Shown here: piece after piece, positions 35,326 to 45,912 of the stretch
Position numbering within the stretch: position 1 is the stretch's first letter
Layout of the letters: each line of letters begins with the position of its first letter
DNA from: Lachnospiraceae bacterium
Lineage (GTDB): Bacteria; Bacillota; Clostridia; Lachnospirales; Lachnospiraceae
Assembly: GCA_017467805.1 (NCBI GenBank)
Contig: JAFUKJ010000017.1
Location: 1 to 64,000, forward strand
Length of the DNA: 64,000 nucleotides
Direction of reading: 5' to 3'
Notes under the pieces: generated by a model
Databases searched by the model: none
What the model saw: the letters and a program-made list of their open reading frames with translations, nothing else
Told to the model about the DNA's origin: nothing
Position numbers and translations under genes: made by a program

Positions 35326-37032
35326 ATGAGTGATATGGAAAAGAATATCGAAGATATCAACAATACAGAGGAAAAGGAAGTTGTATCTCGTAATTTCATT
35401 CAGCAGATTATAGATAAAGACCTTGCAGAAGGTGTGTATGACACGGTGCATACAAGATTCCCACCTGAGCCTAATGGTTATTTACACATTGGTCATGCAA
35501 AGGCTATTTTAGTCAATTACGGACTTGCACAGGAGTTTGGTGGTAAGTTCAATATGCGTTTTGATGATACTAACCCTACTAAGGAAAAGGTAGAGTTCGT
35601 AGAGTCTATTATGGCTGATATTAAGTGGTTAGGAGCTGATTGGGAAGATAGATTATTCTTTGCTTCTGATTATTTTGAGCAGATGTATGAGGCAGCAGTG
35701 AAGCTGATTAAAAAGGGTAAGGCTTATGTATCTGATTTGACAGCTGAGGAGATTCGTGAGTATCGTGGTACTTTAACAGAGCCTGGTAAGGAAGATCCAT
35801 ATGCAGGCAGAAGCATCGAGGAGAATCTTGCTTTATTCGAAGAGATGAAGGAAGGTAAGATTGAGGATGGTAAGAGAGTACTTCGTGCGAATATTGATAT
35901 GGCATCACCTAATATTAATATGAGAGACCCTGTTATCTATCGTGTTGCGCATATGTCACATCACAGAACAGGTGATAAGTGGTGCATTTATCCTATGTAT
36001 GACTTTGCACATCCAATCGAGGATGCTATTGAGGGGATTACACACTCTTGCTGTACCTTGGAGTTTGAGGACCACAGACCTCTTTATGACTGGGTTGTCA
36101 GAGAGTTAGAGTATCCACAGCCTCCTAAGCAGATTGAGTTTGCTAAGATGTACCTGACTAATGTAGTAACAGGTAAGAGATATATTAAGAGATTGGTAGA
36201 GGAAGGTATCGTAGACGGTTGGGATGACCCAAGACTGGTATCTATCGCAGCGTTGAGAAGAAGAGGATTTACACCTGAGTCTATTAAGAAGTTCGTTGAG
36301 CTTTGCGGTGTCAGCAAGGCACAGTCATCAGCAGATTATGCGATGCTTGAGTACTGTATCCGTGAGGATTTGAAGCTCAAGAGGCCTCGTATGATGGCAG
36401 CTCTTGACCCGATTAAGCTTGTGATTGATAATTACCCTGAAGGTGAAGTTGAGTACCTTGAGGTACCTAATAACTTAGAGAATGAGTCACTTGGTTCAAG
36501 ACAGGTTCCTTTCTGTAGAGAGCTTTATATTGATAGAGATGACTTTATGATTGAGCCTCCTAAGAAGTATTTCAGATTGTTCCCAGGCAATGAGGTGCGT
36601 CTGATGAGTGCATATTTTGTAACATGTACAAGCTATGAGACAGATGTGAATGGTAATGTTACAGTGGTTCATTGTACTTATGATCCAGAGACAAAGCAGG
36701 GTTCAGGCTTTACAGGCAGAAAGGTAAAGGGAACTATTCATTGGGTACCAGCACCATTCGCAGTAAAGGCAGAGGTTCGTCTGTATGAGAACTTAATTGA
36801 TGAGGAGAAGGGTGTATACAATGAAGACGGAAGTCTTAATTTGAATCCTAATTCTCTTACGGTATTAAAGGAGTGCTATTTAGAGCCTGCATTAAAGGAT
36901 GCTAAGGCATTTGAGAGCTTCCAGTTTGTAAGACAAGGCTTCTTTAATGTGGATTACAAGGATTCTACACCTGAAGCACCAGTATTTAACCGTATTGTTT
37001 CACTTAAGAGTTCGTTTGTATTGCCGAAATAA
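35326..37032 (+). CDS. glnS: Glutaminyl-tRNA synthetase
   Basis: 568 residues from ATG 35326, preferred over an in-frame ATG at 35296 because GGAGG ends 8 nt before it. Class I signature [16 protein letters not shown] and a KMSKR-equivalent region [25 protein letters not shown], then GlnRS-type [14 protein letters not shown] and the beta-barrel anticodon domains (to about 560). Charges tRNA-Gln directly. Ends with a strong terminator. Confidence 0.95.
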   Translation: MSDMEKNIEDINNTEEKEVVSRNFIQQIIDKDLAEGVYDTVHTRFPPEPNGYLHIGHAKAILVNYGLAQEFGGKFNMRFDDTNPTKEKVEFVESIMADIKWLGADWEDRLFFASDYFEQMYEAAVKLIKKGKAYVSDLTAEEIREYRGTLTEPGKEDPYAGRSIEENLALFEEMKEGKIEDGKRVLRANIDMASPNINMRDPVIYRVAHMSHHRTGDKWCIYPMYDFAHPIEDAIEGITHSCCTLEFEDHRPLYDWVVRELEYPQPPKQIEFAKMYLTNVVTGKRYIKRLVEEGIVDGWDDPRLVSIAALRRRGFTPESIKKFVELCGVSKAQSSADYAMLEYCIREDLKLKRPRMMAALDPIKLVIDNYPEGEVEYLEVPNNLENESLGSRQVPFCRELYIDRDDFMIEPPKKYFRLFPGNEVRLMSAYFVTCTSYETDVNGNVTVVHCTYDPETKQGSGFTGRKVKGTIHWVPAPFAVKAEVRLYENLIDEEKGVYNEDGSLNLNPNSLTVLKECYLEPALKDAKAFESFQFVRQGFFNVDYKDSTPEAPVFNRIVSLKSSFVLPK

Positions 37033-37045
37033 TGTATCGTAATAA

Positions 37046-37073
37046 AGAAGAATCGCATTGCGATTCTTCTTTT
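37046..37073 (+). terminator. Terminator of glnS
   Basis: AGAAGAATCGC (37046-37056) pairs perfectly with GCGATTCTTCT (37060-37070) around ATT, followed by TTT. Confidence 0.9.
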
Positions 37074-37097
37074 CTATAAGGGAGGAAAGAAAAGTAA

Positions 37098-37751
37098 ATG
37101 AAATATAAATGTTTAGTATTAGACCATGACGATACAGTAGTAGATAGTACTGCACAGATTCATTATCCAGCTTTTTTGGAAATATTAGAGGAGATGCGTC
37201 CAGGAGTGTGGATGTCACTGGAGGATTATTTCAGATTTAACTTTGAACCAGGATTTCAGGAGTATTGCATGGAAACACTGCATATGACTGAGGAAGAGAT
37301 GAAATACGAAGTGGAGCTGTGGCTTAAGTATGTGGAGAATCATATTCCGACGGTTTATTCTGGAATGAAGGAGATTATTATGCGGCATAAGGCTGAAGGC
37401 GGAATTGTCTGTGTAGTATCGCATTCGTATGGCTTTAATATACTGAGAGACTATGAGGTAAATGGTCTGCCAAAGCCTGATATGGTGTTTGGATGGGAGT
37501 ATCCTGCCGAGCAGAGAAAGCCTCACAAATATCCGTTAGAGCAGATTATGAAGGAATATGATTTAGAACCTAAGGATTTAATTATGGTAGATGATTTAAA
37601 GCCAGGTTTTGATATGGCAAAGGCGTGTGGAGTAACCTTTGTAGGTGCAGGCTGGTGCAATGAGATTCCTGAGATTAGAGATTTTATGAAGCAGAATAGT
37701 GATATTTATCTTACAAAGGTGTCTGAATTAGAAAAGCTGTTGTTCGAGTAA
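37098..37751 (+). CDS. HAD-superfamily hydrolase
   Basis: 217 residues. Motif I is LVLDHDDTVVDS (catalytic DxD within DHDDT, about residues 9-13), the cap domain is helical, motif II is VVSHSYG, and motif III/IV is MVDDLKPGFDMAKACG. Probably a phosphatase or phosphoglycolate-type phosphatase of unknown substrate. GGGAGGAAAGAAAAGTAA precedes the ATG. Confidence 0.85.
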   Translation: MKYKCLVLDHDDTVVDSTAQIHYPAFLEILEEMRPGVWMSLEDYFRFNFEPGFQEYCMETLHMTEEEMKYEVELWLKYVENHIPTVYSGMKEIIMRHKAEGGIVCVVSHSYGFNILRDYEVNGLPKPDMVFGWEYPAEQRKPHKYPLEQIMKEYDLEPKDLIMVDDLKPGFDMAKACGVTFVGAGWCNEIPEIRDFMKQNSDIYLTKVSELEKLLFE

Positions 37752-37777
37752 ACTTCGACAACCCCGAATTGGTGTAC

Positions 37778-37805
37778 AAAAAAGCTTACGCGGATGCGTA
37801 AGCTT
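37778..37805 (-). terminator. Terminator of the second TetR gene
   Basis: AAGCTTACGC (37782-37791) and GCGTAAGCTT (37796-37805) form a perfect 10-bp stem with loop GGAT. The T-run lies on the minus-strand side, so it mainly serves the leftward TetR gene and may also stop the HAD gene. Confidence 0.8.
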
Positions 37806-37825
37806 GAATGTTTGGGTATTAATGA

Positions 37826-38479
37826 TTAGGAAGCTGCAGTTTCTAATGTTAGTCCCATGCCTTCCGTGGAGGTCTGTACCTTGCCTCCTGTTAACTGGCT
37901 TACCATGTCGAGTAAGCTTTTGATTTCGCGGTAAATTGCCTCAGGCTCTGCGCCTTCAGATGATTTGTCGTGTACAATTCCTTCGATTGTATACTGCACA
38001 ATCTTCTTAATCTTATCCTTATGAGCTTTCTCCGTAATGTTAGGAATATCGCCTGCCTTCAGTATAAGGCTCAGCTTATCTCTGTAGATGCGGCGGTCTT
38101 CTGCAATCTTAGAAATGATATCCGGGTCAGTTTCCTTGGCGGACTGCTCCAGAAACAGCGTCATATAAGGATATGTCTTGCTTACCTTCATCTTTGCAAA
38201 TTCCATTTGCTTCACGATTTCAAAATAGTTCTGCTCGTTCATATCGACCATTGTAGACAATTCAAGAAGTAAATACTTCACACTGTAACCGTATACAAAG
38301 GTGTACAATCCCTGCTTAGAACCAAAATAATGAAACCATAATCCTTTGCTAACATCCACTGCCTTAACCATGTCGTCTGTACTCGCATGCTTAAATCCAC
38401 ACTTTGAAAAAACTTCTAAAGCACCATTAATCATACGGTCCTGTTTCTCTCTGGATAAGTCAAAGAATTTTTCATTCAT
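37826..38479 (-). CDS. TetR/AcrR-family transcriptional regulator
   Basis: 217 residues from the ATG at 38479, which lies 7 nt after GGAGGAG; in-frame ATGs at 38485 and 38503 have poorer spacing. Helix-turn-helix at about 12-55 (INGALEVFSKCGFKHASTDDMVKAVDVSKGLWFHYF), then a helical ligand domain. No obvious target operon is adjacent on the divergent side except the membrane-anchored protein at 38712, which may be its target. An imperfect inverted repeat TTGACT/AGTCGAA (38504-38521) sits between its promoter and start. Confidence 0.88.
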   Translation of the reverse strand: MNEKFFDLSREKQDRMINGALEVFSKCGFKHASTDDMVKAVDVSKGLWFHYFGSKQGLYTFVYGYSVKYLLLELSTMVDMNEQNYFEIVKQMEFAKMKVSKTYPYMTLFLEQSAKETDPDIISKIAEDRRIYRDKLSLILKAGDIPNITEKAHKDKIKKIVQYTIEGIVHDKSSEGAEPEAIYREIKSLLDMVSQLTGGKVQTSTEGMGLTLETAAS

Positions 38480-38503
38480 TGCCATTCTCCTCCCCTTTAG
38501 CAA

Positions 38504-38553
38504 TTGACTTTTCTAGTCGAATTTATATTAACATAATATTTCTAAGGAATCAA
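38504..38553 (-). promoter_or_regulatory. Promoter and putative operator of the second TetR gene
   Basis: On the minus strand TTGATT (38548-38553), 17-bp spacer, TAATAT (38525-38530), followed by an imperfect inverted repeat at 38504-38521 (TTGACT...AGTCGAA) placed for autorepression. Confidence 0.45.
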
Positions 38554-38711
38554 TGAATTTTATACATAATCTCTTTTCTTTTTCATACACTAGAATTAAA
38601 CTAAAATCATGAAGAATTAATAAAAGAGTTTGATGAACGCTTGCATACAGACGGGTTCTTTTATATAATTGTGATAACTAAGTTCGGTCTATTTGGAAAG
38701 GAGTTTGCTTT

Positions 38712-39197
38712 ATGGCAAAGAAGTTTGGAAAGTTTATGTTGTTCAGCGCGCTTGCAGGAGCGGCAGCAGCTGGTACCTATTATTATTTACAGAAAAAGCA
38801 GGATGGTCAGAAACAGTACTATGATGATGTAGATGATTTTGACATTTTTGATGAGGATTTAGATGATGATACAAGTACATCGTCGACAAAGAACCGTTCT
38901 TATGTTTCGCTTGAGTTTGAGAATGCAAAGGAGAAGCTTGGTGAGAAGGTAATCGAGGCGATTGATAAGACAAAGGAAAAGGTAGAACAGTTCAATGTAT
39001 CTGAGAAGCTTGATAAGGCTAAGGAGTTTGTGGAGGGTATGACTGCTGCACCAGCAGCGGCATCTGAAGAAGCGGCTGAGACACCAAGCGGTGGTTCGGA
39101 GTCACAGACTACTACATCACAGACTTATATGACAGAGCCACAGGCTTCGGTTGTAGAAGAGTTTTATGATGATGAAAACGGATATTCAGAAGATTAA
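38712..39197 (+). CDS. Membrane-anchored acidic hypothetical protein
   Basis: 161 residues. An N-terminal hydrophobic segment KFMLFSALAGAAAAGTYYYL (about 7-26), then an acidic stretch rich in Asp (DDVDDFDIFDEDLDDD), a predicted amphipathic helical region (about 62-110, ENAKEKLGEKVIEAIDKTKE) and a low-complexity Ala/Ser/Thr tail. The layout resembles YtxH-like or DUF-type anchored proteins, but I cannot name a family. AAGGAGTTTGCTTT precedes the ATG. Bidirectional terminator downstream. Confidence 0.75.
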   Translation: MAKKFGKFMLFSALAGAAAAGTYYYLQKKQDGQKQYYDDVDDFDIFDEDLDDDTSTSSTKNRSYVSLEFENAKEKLGEKVIEAIDKTKEKVEQFNVSEKLDKAKEFVEGMTAAPAAASEEAAETPSGGSESQTTTSQTYMTEPQASVVEEFYDDENGYSED

Positions 39198-39200
39198 TAG

Positions 39201-39230
39201 GAAAGCGTAGGAGATTTCTCCTACGCTTTC
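39201..39230. terminator. Bidirectional terminator
   Basis: GAAAGCGTAGGAGA (39201-39214) and TCTCCTACGCTTTC (39217-39230) form a perfect 14-bp stem between two convergent genes. There is little T-run beyond the stem. Confidence 0.8.
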
Positions 39231-39251
39231 TGGCTTTATGAAACACATATT

Positions 39252-40013
39252 CTATTTCTTTGATTGATATACAGGGTCGGCAGGGTAGCCTCCCTTTAAT
39301 TTTTGCATACCGCGCTGAATGGCATCCTTGGAGTTCTTCCAGTCAGCATCTGCGTTGCGGTAATCAAATTTCTCAACCATCCAGCTGACATCCTCTTCAA
39401 GACGTTCCATATTCTTCTGCATAAGCGGAAATAAGGTTGAAAAGAAGTCATCCTTTTGCTTGTCGGAAAGCTTTTCGCAGGCACATTGGCAGATATCTCC
39501 AAAGTGAGAGATGCAAAAGCCTTTGCTTTCTTCAAAGGTTTTGCGAAAATCTTTGTCATTCTTATACATATGAAAAAATGTATCTAAGTATCTGGCATAG
39601 GTGTCCTTGTACTGATTGCAGATGAAGCAGGAGGCTTCCTTTTCATACACCCAGGCAGTCATTGTATTGTTAATATCTGTTGAACGCTTTAAACGGTCTA
39701 AGAAGGAAATCTTTGCAGGTTTAAACTTCTTAGTCTGCTCAGCCAGCTCCTGATTCATTTTCTTATAGTGGGTTTTTAGAATCCATGCATTTCCCAAAGT
39801 ATTACCATACTGGTACATCTTCTTGAAATGATAGCGGCAAAAGCCAGCCTTGTCTGTCATATCACGAATATCACTTTCCATATAAGAAGAGCCTGAACCC
39901 AGAGTGAAATCCAATAAATCCTGTTCTACCTTGCGTTCGATAAAACAGAAGGGACATTCATCATGAGCCTGAAATGCATCATTCAGTGGAATGGTATATA
40001 ATTGTTCCTTCAT
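39252..40013 (-). CDS. DUF6062-like cysteine-rich protein
   Basis: 253 residues, cytoplasmic, with paired Cys/His motifs: CPFC (about 20-23), CRYH (about 59), CFIC (about 129), and CISHFGDICQC (about 168). The spacing suggests one or two metal sites. The start MKEQLYTIPLNDAF and overall motif order match the DUF6062 family common in Lachnospiraceae. Function unknown. AAAGGATGACTC precedes the ATG. Confidence 0.78.
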   Translation of the reverse strand: MKEQLYTIPLNDAFQAHDECPFCFIERKVEQDLLDFTLGSGSSYMESDIRDMTDKAGFCRYHFKKMYQYGNTLGNAWILKTHYKKMNQELAEQTKKFKPAKISFLDRLKRSTDINNTMTAWVYEKEASCFICNQYKDTYARYLDTFFHMYKNDKDFRKTFEESKGFCISHFGDICQCACEKLSDKQKDDFFSTLFPLMQKNMERLEEDVSWMVEKFDYRNADADWKNSKDAIQRGMQKLKGGYPADPVYQSKK

Positions 40014-40114
40014 GTTGTCGAGTCATCCTTTCTTATGCTATCTTATATTATTTTAACGTATTTGCAAAAGGTCTTCAATGAGAAAACGTAGTGATAAAAT
40101 AATCTGACAAAAGA

Positions 40115-40143
40115 TTGAAAAAACTGAAAAAATAAGCTATACT
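40115..40143 (+). promoter_or_regulatory. Promoter of the PfkB kinase transcript
   Basis: TTGAAA (40115-40120), 17-bp spacer, TATACT (40138-40143). Predicted start near 40150 gives a leader of about 120 nt. Confidence 0.7.
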
Positions 40144-40166
40144 GAAATTACATGAAGAGGAGAAAT

Positions 40167-40235
40167 GTGAAAAATAAAATTTTTATATACAAACGAAGTT
40201 TGTATTGCAAATATTGTACCTGCACAAGATGCTAA
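40167..40235 (+). CDS. Putative 22-residue Cys-rich leader peptide
   Basis: GTG at 40167 is preceded by GAGGAG (40157-40162) at 4 nt and opens a 22-codon frame ending TAA at 40233-40235. Four of the last nine codons are Cys (CKYCTCTRC). The frame runs through stem-loop 1 and into stem-loop 2 of the PfkB leader, with its stop in the loop of the inner stem. This is the geometry of a translational attenuator, but the frame is too short to be proven coding. Confidence 0.4.
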   Translation: MKNKIFIYKRSLYCKYCTCTRC

Positions 40236-40257
40236 AGCATCTGAAAGTTTGCAGGTA
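40188..40257 (+). promoter_or_regulatory. Structured leader of the PfkB kinase gene
   Basis: Stem 1: TACAAAC/GTTTGTA (40188-40194/40198-40204). Stem 2: TACCTGCA/TGCAGGTA (40217-40224/40250-40257), enclosing AGATGC/GCATCT (40227-40232/40237-40242). Stem 2 ends 1 bp before the AGGAAGGG ribosome binding site at 40259-40266. Confidence 0.65.
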
Positions 40258-40267
40258 TAGGAAGGGC

Positions 40268-41188
40268 ATGGTTATTAGAATGGGAAAATTCATGGTAGCA
40301 GGTTTTGTTCAGATAGAAACCATAGTAAAAGTAGAGGCGTTGCCTTTGCCTTATAATAAATTTGTCAGTGTTCCTGGCATGGTACATACCAATGTTGGCG
40401 GTGATGGCTACAGTCAGTCGATTGCGCTTCGTTGGCTTGGTAATGATGTAGATTTTATGAGTATGATTGGTAAAAATGGTCATGACCAGCTGGCACGTTT
40501 GAATAGTAGTGGTGTGGATTTGAAGATGGATTATGTATTACCGATTTTGGAGGCAATGCCTTCAGCGGTTATTTTATATAACAAGGGCGAGAGGCAGATT
40601 CTTGAGGATGTAAAGGATGCCAGAAATGTAACCTATGATGAGTCGATATTTGAGGAACGTATCCGTGATAAGGATATGGTGGTTATATCGGATGCAAATT
40701 TCTGTAGACCATTATTAGGACTTGCTAAGAAATATAATAAGCCAATTGCGGTAAATGTAAGAAGAATCAATGAGGAGAAGCAGCGTACAAAGGGAGATTT
40801 CCTGAAAGCAGCGGATATTATATATGTAAGTGAGGGCGATATTGAGGGCGACCCATATGAGTGTTTATGGGATTGTTGTGAGAAGTATGAGCCTGAGATT
40901 TTTATTCTCGGATTGGGAAGAAAGGGAGTTCTGCTCTACACTAGGGAGGAGAACAATGTAATAAAGTATCAGAGAGTAAAGACAAATGAGATTGTGAATA
41001 CTGTTGGCGAGGGTGATGCCTTGTTTTCAGCATTTTTGCATTACTATGTAAAGACAGGTAATCCAAAGGAAGCAATCAAGAATGCTTTGTTATTCTCTTC
41101 TTATAAAATAGGATTTGTTGGAACCTCTAACGGCTTTATGACAGAGGAGCAGATTGAGCAGTGGAAGAGCCTGATTTGGCATCAGTAA
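40268..41188 (+). CDS. PfkB-family carbohydrate kinase
   Basis: 306 residues from ATG 40268; ATG 40280 (MGKFMVAGFVQIET) is an alternative with 13-nt spacing from AGGAAGGG. Ribokinase-like fold with the N-terminal GG motif in HTNVGGDGYSQSIALRWLGNDVDF, and the C-terminal nucleotide/anion-hole motif TVGEGDALFSAFLHYYV, where the catalytic Asp is GEGDA rather than the common GAGDA. Likely phosphorylates a sugar or nucleoside; substrate unknown. Preceded by a structured leader with a candidate Cys-rich leader peptide. Confidence 0.87.
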   Translation: MVIRMGKFMVAGFVQIETIVKVEALPLPYNKFVSVPGMVHTNVGGDGYSQSIALRWLGNDVDFMSMIGKNGHDQLARLNSSGVDLKMDYVLPILEAMPSAVILYNKGERQILEDVKDARNVTYDESIFEERIRDKDMVVISDANFCRPLLGLAKKYNKPIAVNVRRINEEKQRTKGDFLKAADIIYVSEGDIEGDPYECLWDCCEKYEPEIFILGLGRKGVLLYTREENNVIKYQRVKTNEIVNTVGEGDALFSAFLHYYVKTGNPKEAIKNALLFSSYKIGFVGTSNGFMTEEQIEQWKSLIWHQ

Positions 41189-41200
41189 GTAAATAGAAAG

Positions 41201-41223
41201 GGGCGACGCAAAACGCGTCGCCC
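41201..41223. terminator. Bidirectional terminator
   Basis: GGGCGACGC (41201-41209) and GCGTCGCCC (41215-41223) around AAAAC, between the PfkB gene and a convergent gene; the T-rich side faces the minus-strand transcript. Confidence 0.85.
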
Positions 41224-41230
41224 TTAAGCA

Positions 41231-41932
41231 TTATTCCTCGTAGATAAATCTTAAGAAGGTAATGACATTATCAATGTTCTGTGAATTAGATACTACAGAG
41301 AAATAGGCATCCTTGCCGTCATAATAATGATATTGCTGAAGCTTAGGAGCATCAGTTACGATAATCGCGCTTGGAATCTCTTCACCTGTTTCTTCCAAGG
41401 TAGAATAGACAATCTTGTCCTTAAACTTTTCCATCAAATCCTCAGGAAGAATCGTAGTAATATCTAAGAAGATTTCACTGGTTGCAAAGTGCTCGTATGC
41501 TAACTGGTCACAGAGCATTACGTCCAAATCCTCTCCTGCGATATTAGCCATGCATCGCTGGATAGAAGTGTAATCTTCATAAGTACCAGCCTCGCTATAG
41601 GTAGGAGTGGCATCAATATAGACTTCGTATTCGCGGGTATCAACACCTAAATGCTCTGCAAAGGTATCCTGCAGGCTGCTGTCGGCACTATAGCCTGTGT
41701 CATTGAAGAAGAAAGCAGCGAAAGCTGTCTCGTCAGGTGCAGTAATCATCGTGTAACCAATAGAAACTACAAAAGCGATAATAGCAATAACTACTAATGT
41801 CATTTTTAAATAATATTCTTTAAAATAGGCGAGCTTCTCGCGTAAAGGAGCGCCCTTGAGCTTAGCATTCTGTTCGCGGATTTCGTCATGCATGTTGCGA
41901 TTTTTGTCTCGATTTTTGTTATAAACTTCCAT
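41231..41932 (-). CDS. Membrane-anchored hypothetical protein
   Basis: 233 residues from ATG 41932, which has AAAGG 10 nt upstream; an in-frame ATG at 41956 lacks a site. A charged cytoplasmic N-terminus (about 1-34), one membrane segment (MTLVVIAIIAFVVSIGYTMI, about 36-55) and an extracytoplasmic domain of about 175 residues with DLDVMLCDQLAYEHFATSEIFLD, faintly like the hinge region of solute-binding proteins. No family name. Convergent with the PfkB gene. Confidence 0.75.
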   Translation of the reverse strand: MEVYNKNRDKNRNMHDEIREQNAKLKGAPLREKLAYFKEYYLKMTLVVIAIIAFVVSIGYTMITAPDETAFAAFFFNDTGYSADSSLQDTFAEHLGVDTREYEVYIDATPTYSEAGTYEDYTSIQRCMANIAGEDLDVMLCDQLAYEHFATSEIFLDITTILPEDLMEKFKDKIVYSTLEETGEEIPSAIIVTDAPKLQQYHYYDGKDAYFSVVSNSQNIDNVITFLRFIYEE

Positions 41933-42135
41933 AAAATTAAAACCTTTCATTTGCAAGTGTTAGTAACTAGGATTATGATAAAAGGTATCGGAATAAAAAG
42001 CAATGGAAAGAGTTATTAATTTTTTCTAAACCTTGAATAATGCGTTGATTTGTAATAAGATATGAGATATATTTGAAATAATTTCTCTTTGTAAAAAAGA
42101 GATATACTATATACGAATCAGGAAGGGATTTTAAT

Positions 42136-42632
42136 ATGAACGAGAGTTATAAGGAATTACTTGTAAAGAAAGAACGAACAATGAAAGATAAGATTTTATA
42201 CAACATTTGCTTTGCGCTTGCAGTTTTTGCAGGAATCATGACATTTTTAACGATGAGTGCTATCTTTCTTGCAGCAGCAGTTGTATTTGGTGTATTGACA
42301 TACTTTGTGAATCAGTGGACCAATATTGAGTATGAGTATTTATATTTAGATAGAGAGATTACAGTTGATAAGATTATGGCGCAGACTAAGAGAAAGCGTC
42401 TTGCAACTTTTCAGGTGGATAAGATTGAGATTCTTGCACCTGAGAAGTCTTACCAGTTGGATTCCTATAGGCATAGAGATGTTAAGACAACTGATTATAG
42501 TGCAGGTCATGATCTTGAAGATCAGAAGCTCTATGTTATGTATTACGAGGGCAGTCAGAAGTACTTATTAAATCTCACAGAGGATTTTGCCAAAACAGTT
42601 AAGGGAATGGCACCAAGAAAAGTATTTTTAGA

Positions 42633-42636
<4 letters not shown>
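42136..42636 (+). CDS. DUF6106-like membrane protein
   Basis: 166 residues. Two close hydrophobic segments (about 20-60: ICFALAVFAGIMTFLTMSA and IFLAAAVVFGVLTYFV) followed by a soluble domain NIEYEYLYLDREITVDKIMAQTKRKRLATF. The arrangement matches DUF6106-type Lachnospiraceae proteins with a small PH-like module after the hairpin. Function unknown. CAGGAAGGGATTTTAAT precedes the ATG. The guaB promoter overlaps its stop codon. Confidence 0.75.
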
Positions 42637-44174
<1,538 letters not shown>

Positions 44175-44191
44175 TTAATAAATAATAGAAG

Positions 44192-44222
44192 TGCCGCTTT
44201 GAATAAATCAAAGCGGCATTTT
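44192..44222 (+). terminator. Terminator of guaB
   Basis: TGCCGCTTTGA (44192-44202) and TCAAAGCGGCA (44208-44218) around ATAAA, followed by TTTT. Confidence 0.9.
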
Positions 44223-44223
44223 A

Positions 44224-44250
44224 CTGTGTAAAAACAAATGGGTTACACAG
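44224..44250. repeat. 8-bp inverted repeat upstream of the DHH gene
   Basis: CTGTGTAA (44224-44231) and TTACACAG (44243-44250), perfect, 34 bp before the DHH start. It could be an operator or a small leader hairpin. Confidence 0.5.
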
Positions 44251-44283
44251 TAACGCAGAATGCGTGAACAAGAGGAGAGAGAA

Positions 44284-45786
44284 ATGCAGTTAAGGGAGTT
44301 GGAGTCATACGACTCTATTACGATACAGACACACGACAATCCTGATGCGGATGCAATTGGCTCGGGATATGCTTTATATAAATATTTTAAGTCCAAGGGG
44401 AAGGAAGTATCCCTGATATACAGTGGAAGATATCGTATTCAGAAGACGAATCTGAAGCTAATGATTGAGAAGATGAATATTCCCATCACTTACCGTGATA
44501 AGGACGCAGGTAAGGTAGATGGTTTATTGATAACGGTGGACTGTCAGTATGGATCGGGTAATGTATATCCGATAGAGGCTGATTATGTGGCAGTCATTGA
44601 CCACCATCAGCCTGAGATTTCGACAGCGAATCTAGTTGGCTGGGAGATTGCAACCAATCTCGGAAGCTGTTCTACATTGGTATGGAGGATGCTGATGGAG
44701 GAGGGCTATCCTGTTAATGAGGACATGAATCTGGGTACAGCTCTTTATTATGGTTTGTACTGTGATACTAATCAGTTCTCAGAGACTATTAACCCGCTCG
44801 ACATGGATATGCGGGAAATGGTGGCATTTGATAATAGTATCGTGTTGTTACTGCGTAATTCCAACCTGTCATTAAAAGAGTTGGAGATTGCGGGAATTGC
44901 GCTGATTCGTTACATTTATAATAATGATTTTCATTATGCCATTATTCAGGCACAGCCGTGTGACCCGAATATATTAGGCTTGATTAGTGATTTTGTGTTA
45001 CAGGTTGATGAGATTTACACCTGTGTGGTATTTAATACATCGGACGAGGGCTATAAGTTTTCTGTGCGAAGCTGTATTAAGGAAGTGAATGCCAGTGAAC
45101 TGGCATGGTATCTTGCGCAGGACTTAGGCTCAGGCGGAGGACATCTGGAGAAGGCAGGCGGCTTTATCAGTATGAGAAAGTATGGTAAGGTATACCCGAC
45201 TCTGCATCCTGAGGCTTATTTTGGTAATAAGCTCAATGAATATTTTGAGAGCTTTGATGTGATAGATGCAAGACATTATGAGGTTACACCAGATGCTCAG
45301 CAGTATAGTCGTAAGAAAGTAATCATGGGATATGTGAAGACAGATACTTTATTCCCTGTTGGTAATAGAGTGACTATCAGAACGATAGAAGGCGATACGG
45401 ATATTTTGATTCAGGAGGAGCAGTATCTATTGATTGAAGATACAGGTAAGGTTCTTATGTTGTCAGGACAGCAGTTAGCAGATGCATATAAGCTGTCGCA
45501 GGTTGGATGTCCGATGAAGCTGGAGTATATGCCCAAGGTAAAGAATGCATTGACAGGTGAGACGCTGGATTTGATGTCCTATGCGCATTCATGTACGAAT
45601 AAGAGTAAGTTTTTGGTATATGCCAGACAGCTTGAGAGAGGTATTAAGCTATTTACGGAATTTTACAAGGATACTTATATGCTTGGAATGCCTGGAGATT
45701 ATCTGGTAGCAGCCTGTGATAATCCTAAGATGATGCAAGTGGTACAGAAGGATGTGTTCATGGAGACTTATCAGAAGGCGGATTAA
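44284..45786 (+). CDS. DHH-family phosphoesterase
   Basis: 500 residues from ATG 44284, with GAGGAG 6 nt upstream. DHH domain: THDNPDADAIGSGYALY, TVDCQYGSGN, VIDHHQPEIS (about 104-113), and DHHA1 motif GSGGGHLEKAGGFIS (about 290). These suggest an oligoribonuclease (NrnA) or pAp phosphatase-like Mn2+ enzyme. It is about 150 residues longer than NrnA; the C-terminal extension (about 345-500) has YDVI...MGYVKTDTLFPVG and no domain I recognise. Monocistronic in appearance. Confidence 0.87.
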   Translation: MQLRELESYDSITIQTHDNPDADAIGSGYALYKYFKSKGKEVSLIYSGRYRIQKTNLKLMIEKMNIPITYRDKDAGKVDGLLITVDCQYGSGNVYPIEADYVAVIDHHQPEISTANLVGWEIATNLGSCSTLVWRMLMEEGYPVNEDMNLGTALYYGLYCDTNQFSETINPLDMDMREMVAFDNSIVLLLRNSNLSLKELEIAGIALIRYIYNNDFHYAIIQAQPCDPNILGLISDFVLQVDEIYTCVVFNTSDEGYKFSVRSCIKEVNASELAWYLAQDLGSGGGHLEKAGGFISMRKYGKVYPTLHPEAYFGNKLNEYFESFDVIDARHYEVTPDAQQYSRKKVIMGYVKTDTLFPVGNRVTIRTIEGDTDILIQEEQYLLIEDTGKVLMLSGQQLADAYKLSQVGCPMKLEYMPKVKNALTGETLDLMSYAHSCTNKSKFLVYARQLERGIKLFTEFYKDTYMLGMPGDYLVAACDNPKMMQVVQKDVFMETYQKAD

Positions 45787-45912
45787 TTTCATAATTGAGA
45801 ATAAATAATCATTATATTGAATTATTATGCAAAAAATAGTAAGCTAATAAGGTGTGTGAAGTGTTGCCATAGGCAGCGCTTTGTGATAGAGAAGGAAAGG
45901 TATGGTATTGAG

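Noticed and set aside
35244-35326. T-box riboswitch before glnS
   Set aside because: The promoter lies 38 bp before the start codon, leaving no room for a T-box.
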